The notes below the pieces were generated by a model, which did not search any database, was not told the DNA's origin, and worked only from the letters and a program-made list of their open reading frames with translations. A program made the position numbers and the translations under genes. This document shows, piece after piece, positions 6,208-9,850 of a DNA stretch of 9,850 bases. The stretch's first letter is position 1; each line of letters begins with the position of its first letter. The stretch comes from Microcaldota archaeon (lineage in GTDB: Archaea; Micrarchaeota; Micrarchaeia; Norongarragalinales; Norongarragalinaceae), in contig JAGVWL010000042.1 in NCBI GenBank assembly GCA_018304285.1, forward strand, positions 1 through 9,850. The letters run 5' to 3'.

Positions 6208-6492
6208 TTAGGCTCCTTTCAGCCTTTCAAAAAACTCCCTTATTTCCCTTTCCTTTGCCTCAGATTTTTTTTGAAATGCTTCTTCCTTTCCAGCCGGCGG
6301 CTTGCGTTGCGTGCTCTTCCTATGTGCATTGAACAATTTTGCGAGTCCCTCAGAAATCGCGTGATGGTAAAGCGTGACGCTGGCGTTTGGAAAGTCAACT
6401 ACCGTGTGCTTGTTTGCATTAGCGCCTCCATGCCGTAGCGAAAAAGAGATGGGTCCTCTAATTCCCTTCAGCGCGCTTTTCAATTCATTCAT
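6208..6492 (-). CDS. Hypothetical protein, 94 aa, co-transcribed with E1
   Basis: Not recognised. A 94-residue product with a mixed N-terminal half (a glycine- and histidine-containing stretch SLRHGGANANKH at about 18-29) and a strongly charged, helical C-terminal third rich in Lys and Glu. It has no cysteine, so it is not a thioester or zinc-knuckle protein. The ATG is four bases after the E1 stop with GGATGA as possible binding site, so it should be made together with E1. Its stop codon directly abuts the stop of the convergent RING gene. A small E1 partner is possible by position only. Confidence 0.72.
   Translation of the reverse strand: MNELKSALKGIRGPISFSLRHGGANANKHTVVDFPNASVTLYHHAISEGLAKLFNAHRKSTQRKPPAGKEEAFQKKSEAKEREIREFFERLKGA
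6265..6272 (+). terminator. Possible oligo-T terminator of the JAMM/RING operon
   Basis: Eight consecutive T on the plus strand, about 58 bases after the RING stop, preceded by a pyrimidine-rich stretch. Archaeal polymerase stops at such tracts without needing a hairpin. It lies inside the convergent 94-residue gene. Confidence 0.35.
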
Positions 6493-6496
6493 GCTT

Positions 6497-7255
6497 TCAT
6501 CCGTGCACCGCGCACCCTTTCTTTTTTTCCAGCGTTAGCGTCTTGAACTCTCCGTGCAAGCCGTCGTAAAACAGGAACTTTCCTTCCAGCGTTTCACCAA
6601 CGCCGTGCAATAGCTTTAGGAACTCGTTGACTTGCAGCGAAGCGGTGATGCAAGCGCTCGTCGCAAGCGCGGGCATTTTCGGGTCGAGAAAGTCGAGCGT
6701 TTCGCCCACGCACGAATATTTTTTCCACAGTATTTTGTAGTCGGCTTTGCTGAAGCCGCACTCCAAGCACGGCGAAGGCGCTTTGACTGTTTGCACGCGG
6801 CCGTTGAAGGCGTTGATTCCTCCATCGATGAACGGCATTTTTCCGTAAGCGTGGGCATTCAAGTGCATTCGCGCCGCAAGATTGTCGAGGCATCCGAAGC
6901 AGTAGTCGAAATTGCCGAAAAAGCCTTCGTCCACTAGCTCTATCATTTTCACAACTGCTTTGACGTTTGCATTCGCGTTTATTTTCTTAGCCTCGCGCGC
7001 CAGGACTTCGGCCTTGAGCGCTTTTTCCTCCGCGTCTTTTTCCGTAAAGAAAATGCAGCGGTTGAGGTTCGCTTTGACTATCGCATCGTGGTCTACGATT
7101 GTAATGTCGCTTGCTCCCAATTGAAGCAATAGTTTTACGACTTCGTTTCCCAGCGCCCCCCCTCCCACTACGAGGATTCGCGCGCTGGAGACTTTCTGCT
7201 GGTTCCAGCCTTGAATGCGCTTTTGCCTGTCGAAAACGTCGTCGTCTATGCCCAT
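6497..7255 (-). CDS. E1-like ubiquitin-activating enzyme (ThiF/MoeB/UBA5 type)
   Basis: A 252-residue, single-domain member of the ThiF/MoeB/E1 superfamily, which adenylates the C-terminal glycine of a ubiquitin-like protein with ATP. The fold marks are clear: GGGALG nucleotide loop (31-36), VDHD at 54-57, the NLNRCIFF motif (63-70) with R66, K81, and D124 in CLDNLAAR that binds magnesium. C163-x2-C166 pairs with a terminal C248-x2-H251, so the structural zinc site would be Cys3His rather than the usual Cys4. C182 (YSCVGE) matches the thioester cysteine position of ThiF/MOCS3-type proteins; C202 is a second candidate. No separate catalytic-cysteine domain or ubiquitin-fold domain is present, as in UBA5. 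ATG 7255 is chosen over an in-frame GTG at 7264; the message may be nearly leaderless. Confidence 0.9.
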   Translation of the reverse strand: MGIDDDVFDRQKRIQGWNQQKVSSARILVVGGGALGNEVVKLLLQLGASDITIVDHDAIVKANLNRCIFFTEKDAEEKALKAEVLAREAKKINANANVKAVVKMIELVDEGFFGNFDYCFGCLDNLAARMHLNAHAYGKMPFIDGGINAFNGRVQTVKAPSPCLECGFSKADYKILWKKYSCVGETLDFLDPKMPALATSACITASLQVNEFLKLLHGVGETLEGKFLFYDGLHGEFKTLTLEKKKGCAVHG

Positions 7256-7298
7256 CGGTTTCACAATCGTTTTATTCGCTTGCAGGCTTATTACGATT
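7256..7298. promoter_or_regulatory. Short divergent promoter between E1 and DTD2 genes
   Basis: Only 43 bases separate the two starts. TTTATTC at 7270-7276 sits about 25 bases before ATG 7299, and TAATAAG on the minus strand (7286-7292) about 30 before the E1 start. Both transcripts would then be leaderless or nearly so, which fits the lack of good ribosome binding sites. Spacing-based inference. Confidence 0.4.
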
Positions 7299-8093
7299 AT
7301 GCCCGTGGTTTTTTATTCTACTGCAGACCCGGCGAGCGCCAACATCGCCTCTTGCCTTAAGGGAAAATTTGGTTTTGCAGGGCAAGGGCGCGTTAGCGTT
7401 GGGGAAATGCAGTTGCCCGCTTTCGCGAACGGCGAAATTTTTTTGGTGGAGTTGGACTGCCCTCTTTACGCCGCGGATTTCCTCGGGGATTTCCCGCCGG
7501 GCGATTTGTTCGTTTTCGCGTCGAAACACCGTTCGGAGCAAGGAAAGCCTTGCTATACCGTCCACGCGCCGGGCAATTGGGGTGAGGGCGCGAGTTTGGG
7601 CGGAAGCCCGAACGAACTGCAGTTGACTTCGGCCAGGGCGTTGCAAGAGTTTTTCGAGCGGCTGAAGGGAAACGAAATGCCCGTTTTCAGGGAAGCGACG
7701 CACCACGGGCCTACTTCGCTGCGTTCGCCGAGCGTTTTCGTGGAACTGGGCAGCGGAGAAGATGAATGGGGGGAAAGGCGTTTGGCAGAGCCTGTAGCAA
7801 AGGCTATTGTCGAAGGGTGCAATTCTTTCACGTCTCGGAACGATAAGGTTGCCTTGGGTTTCGGCGGAACGCACTATTGCAGTGCTTTCGAATCCCTCCC
7901 TTACGCCTTTTCGCACGTTGCTTCGAAGCACGTCCTCGATTCCATGGATGCAGGTATGGTGAAGCAGGCGATTGAGAAAACGGAGGAGCCTGTTGAGAAA
8001 GCGTTTTTGGATTGGAAGGGCTGCAACAAGCAGCAGCGGGACAAGCTTGTCGCCGCTTTCGAGGAAAACGGGTTGGAATGGGAGAGAGTTTAG
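7299..8093 (+). CDS. dtdA: D-aminoacyl-tRNA deacylase, archaeal DTD2 type
   Basis: A 264-residue enzyme that hydrolyses D-amino acids wrongly attached to tRNA, recycling the tRNA and keeping D-residues out of proteins. It is the archaeal and plant (GEK1) DTD2 type, unrelated to bacterial DTD1. Family marks are an N-terminal strand followed by TADPASANIA (8-17), FASKHRSE with HAPGNW (73-94), REATHHGPT (131-139), the FVELGSGEDEW segment (147-157), and GFGGTHY (187-193), whose histidines and glycines shape the metal/active site. The ATG at 7299 fits the usual N-terminus (short strand, then YST-D-P-A-S); an upstream in-frame ATG at 7215 would overlap the E1 gene. The stop overlaps that of the convergent gene by three bases. 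Length is normal. Confidence 0.92.
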   Translation: MPVVFYSTADPASANIASCLKGKFGFAGQGRVSVGEMQLPAFANGEIFLVELDCPLYAADFLGDFPPGDLFVFASKHRSEQGKPCYTVHAPGNWGEGASLGGSPNELQLTSARALQEFFERLKGNEMPVFREATHHGPTSLRSPSVFVELGSGEDEWGERRLAEPVAKAIVEGCNSFTSRNDKVALGFGGTHYCSAFESLPYAFSHVASKHVLDSMDAGMVKQAIEKTEEPVEKAFLDWKGCNKQQRDKLVAAFEENGLEWERV

Positions 8094-9199
8094 GTAATTG
8101 GCTGCCAGATTGTTCTGTTTTGTTCTCTTCCGATTTTTTCTACTTTTCCCGTTTTTTCTAATTTCTTTAAGTGTTCCCTGACCGTTGAGCTAGTGATTTT
8201 TAAGGTCCTAGTAATTGCTTTAACCGTTTTCACCTCGGGTAGGATTTTCAATATTTCTTCTCTAGTTACCCCGTTTAGCGTCTTGTGTCTCACTCGCGTG
8301 GAGGCAAACTTCAAAGCTTCATACTCGTGTGCAAGCCCGCAATTTGGATGCTTTTTGCAAAGCTCATCCAAGTCGGTCAGGAAATTTTTACATCCTTGCA
8401 CCTTTATTCTGAATCTGTAAAAACAGTTTTTGCTTCCGTGGCCGTTTCTTTCTTTGATTTCGGTGGCGTCGTAACCCAAACTTTTTACTATTTCTAATAT
8501 GTCTTGAAGCAGCAGCCTATTTCCCGAGTAAACTTCGATTCCTTCGTTTATGTGCCCCTCGTCCAATACAAATGCTGCCAAGAATGCAACCCTGAATTCC
8601 CGCTCTTTTGTCTTTATTTCTTTAGGAACCCTCCTGGAAAGCGTGTCTGTCTCTTCAAATTGGTAAGCCGTTTCTATGCACTCGATTATTATTTTTGGAA
8701 TTATGACCTTCCACTGGCCAGCATATTGCTTTTCATTTAACTCGAATTTTCCCAAACAGTGCCGCAATTTTTCCGTGAATAGCCGTCTAGCAAACTCGTT
8801 CTTTTGTTTGTATGACGCGGTCTTTCCATACCCTGAAAAGCAGCCATCCCCGAGAAGGTTTGCGACTATCGCATCAAACTCCGGCGTTATAGCTATTGGA
8901 AACGCCATTTTTACCGTCGTTCCCTGATAGCCGCTTTTTACTCCGGTTGCGTTTTGCTCTATTTCTTCCAAAGATTCCCCTGCAATTAACGCTATTTTTT
9001 CTAAAGCCCAGAGGGGAATTGTCTCGCGCGTGCCATTATGCCAATAATAGACCGAATCGTTTTCTCCGAAGAGTTTTGTTAACTCGTACAAGCTTCCTTC
9101 TTTTGCGGCCGCTTTTTCAAATAGTTGTTTTTGAATTTCTTTTTCTAGGATGACGTGGGTGGATTTTTTTGGTAATTGCCACAAGGAGATTTCTTTCAT
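8090..9199 (-). CDS. Free-standing LAGLIDADG-domain protein with DNA-binding ends
   Basis: A 369-residue protein not inside an intron or intein. The N-terminus (about 35-85, YELTKLFGENDSVYYW onward) resembles a Cro/C1-type helix-turn-helix. Two LAGLIDADG helices follow: about 109-119 ending in LLGDG (D118) and about 205-215 ending in VLDEG (D213/E214), so acidic metal-binding residues are kept. The C-terminus (about 308-369) is a winged helix (EEILKILPEVKTVKAITRTL, then a recognition helix STVREHLKKLEKTG). Such layouts occur in archaeal proteins annotated as homing endonucleases but perhaps acting as regulators. The gene is visibly AT-richer than its neighbours, suggesting transfer. ATG 9199 has a TATA box about 26 bases upstream and no binding site, so the message should be leaderless. 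Confidence 0.85.
   Translation of the reverse strand: MKEISLWQLPKKSTHVILEKEIQKQLFEKAAAKEGSLYELTKLFGENDSVYYWHNGTRETIPLWALEKIALIAGESLEEIEQNATGVKSGYQGTTVKMAFPIAITPEFDAIVANLLGDGCFSGYGKTASYKQKNEFARRLFTEKLRHCLGKFELNEKQYAGQWKVIIPKIIIECIETAYQFEETDTLSRRVPKEIKTKEREFRVAFLAAFVLDEGHINEGIEVYSGNRLLLQDILEIVKSLGYDATEIKERNGHGSKNCFYRFRIKVQGCKNFLTDLDELCKKHPNCGLAHEYEALKFASTRVRHKTLNGVTREEILKILPEVKTVKAITRTLKITSSTVREHLKKLEKTGKVEKIGREQNRTIWQPIT
8134..8157 (+). terminator. Oligo-T cluster, likely terminator of the DTD2 gene
   Basis: Three T tracts (six, four and six T) on the plus strand, 41-64 bases after the DTD2 stop, a typical archaeal intrinsic termination signal. They lie in the convergent gene, where they encode Lys-rich residues of its winged helix, so they may also be simple codon effects. 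Confidence 0.4.
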
Positions 9200-9220
9200 A
9201 CTTATTTTGAATTTTGCCCG

Positions 9221-9228
9221 ATTTAAAA
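9221..9228 (-). promoter_or_regulatory. TATA box of the LAGLIDADG gene
   Basis: TTTTAAAT on the minus strand, preceded by AAGG, centred about 26 bases before ATG 9199. This spacing predicts initiation at or beside the start codon, so a leaderless message. Confidence 0.5.
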
Positions 9229-9245
9229 CCTTAATTAGAGTAACT

Positions 9246-9263
9246 TTCCAGTGCTTCCAGTGG
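9246..9263. repeat. Tandem 9-bp direct repeat, possible operator
   Basis: TTCCAGTGC followed at once by TTCCAGTGG, differing only in the last base. It sits in the short gap between the NreA stop and the LAGLIDADG gene, just upstream of that gene's TATA box, where an activator or the gene's own product could bind. With only two units it may be chance. Confidence 0.5.
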
Positions 9264-9265
9264 TT

Positions 9266-9850
9266 TTAAAATTCCGCTAAAGTCTTTTGCCGTAAAATCG
9301 TGCTTTTTTTCAGATATTCCGATAGCGGTATCACCAGCTTGGTTTTTAGGTATTCGAGCGCCTCTTGCAGTGTCGTAAATTTAAGCGGCTTTTTCTCTAG
9401 CGCCTCCCTTACCATCTCTCGTACGGCCCAGACGCCCAACGGCACGTTGTAGTCCTCGCTTATCTCGCGGAAAACAATGCTTCGCGCTTGCCTCCGCATT
9501 TTGTGCAACGCTTCCACAACCCCGAAACGCCCCGCATAGTACCCTCCGCCCTCGCTCTCCGCGTAATCGCTTCTTCCACCGAACGGTTCGTACTCGTGCG
9601 CGACTGTCGCGTTCGTTTTCCAGGCGCTTCCAGGCGACCAGGCTTCGAATTGTTCAAACTCCCACCCGCCGGGCAAAAGCAACACCTCGTAGTGGTTGTC
9701 GAAATGCTCGTGGGAATAAAGCGTGGGGCTGTCGATTTGCGGGCTTTCCTTAACTTTTTCCAGGTAGTGATCTGCAAGAATCTTGTCCGTCCCAGTAATG
9801 CTCCAGCGGGTTGGGATGAGCTTCTTTTTTTCTCCCAGCACCCCGGCGCT
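9266..9850 (-). CDS. nreA: NreA-family DNA repair protein, C-terminal part (5' truncated by window edge)
   Basis: The frame runs off the right edge; 194 residues are visible. NreA proteins are archaeal proteins linked to repair of DNA damage together with PCNA. Visible family marks are VLGEKKKLIPTRWSITGTDK at the start of the visible part, LPGGWEFEQFEAW, a GGGYYAGR segment, and RRQARSIVFREISEDYNVPLG, where the family has its conserved RQA and PLGVW blocks. The C-terminus QKTLAEF fits a PCNA-interacting (PIP) box: Gln, hydrophobic at +3, aromatic at +6; the second aromatic is missing because the chain ends there. The apparent GTG start near 9841 is an internal valine codon. The stop is 66 bases before the start of the next minus-strand gene. 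Confidence 0.9.
   Translation of the reverse strand, partial: SAGVLGEKKKLIPTRWSITGTDKILADHYLEKVKESPQIDSPTLYSHEHFDNHYEVLLLPGGWEFEQFEAWSPGSAWKTNATVAHEYEPFGGRSDYAESEGGGYYAGRFGVVEALHKMRRQARSIVFREISEDYNVPLGVWAVREMVREALEKKPLKFTTLQEALEYLKTKLVIPLSEYLKKSTILRQKTLAEF

Noticed and set aside
7272..7931. 219-codon minus-strand frame opposite DTD2
   Set aside because: DTD2 motifs are unmistakable on the plus strand; the antisense product is Arg-rich and featureless.
6208..8093. Shared EFFERLKG segment in the 94-residue protein and DTD2
   Set aside because: The match is short, in amphipathic helices of otherwise different proteins; chance or low-complexity similarity is the simpler reading.
8090..9199. Intein or intron-encoded endonuclease
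   Set aside because: The frame has its own TATA box and start and is flanked by complete gene ends; no splicing motifs or interrupted host gene are visible.

Overview
The window is archaeal chromosomal DNA. The markers are a partial Lhr-type helicase, a D-aminoacyl-tRNA deacylase of the archaeal/plant DTD2 (DtdA) type, an NreA-family repair protein ending in a PCNA-binding motif, GGTGAT-type ribosome binding sites and TATA boxes about 25 bases before starts. Genes are short and packed almost without gaps, which would suit a small-genome lineage such as DPANN, but no marker here fixes the phylum.

The centre (about 1.8-7.3 kb) carries what looks like a complete eukaryote-type ubiquitin-like conjugation system. 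A bidirectional promoter lies at 4313-4402. Leftward from it run a ubiquitin-like modifier ending in Gly-Gly-Asn (4067-4312), an unrecognised basic protein (3364-4044), a canonical E2 (2889-3347), a protein with M14-type zinc carboxypeptidase/amidohydrolase motifs (2228-2887), a 33-residue ORF (2130-2231) and a 103-residue unknown (1812-2123). Rightward run a charged unknown (4403-4837), a JAMM isopeptidase whose active site is nearly that of Rpn11/CSN5 (4884-5345), and a winged-helix-like protein with a C-terminal RING-like zinc domain, the candidate E3 (5365-6207). A compact E1-like enzyme (6497-7255) and a 94-residue unknown (6208-6492) lie in a convergent operon just beyond. The expected cycle is: JAMM removes the terminal Asn, E1 adenylates and thioesterifies the modifier, E2 accepts it, the RING protein directs transfer, and JAMM reverses it.

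Flanks: the Lhr C-terminal part (1-1815) on the left. On the right are DTD2 (7299-8093), divergent from E1; a free-standing LAGLIDADG-domain protein with a C-terminal DNA-binding domain (8090-9199), AT-richer than its neighbours; and the C-terminal part of NreA (9266-9850), cut by the window edge. All three convergent gene pairs abut or overlap at their stop codons. I see no tRNA, rRNA, CRISPR array or insertion sequence, and no gene-free stretch above 100 bases.
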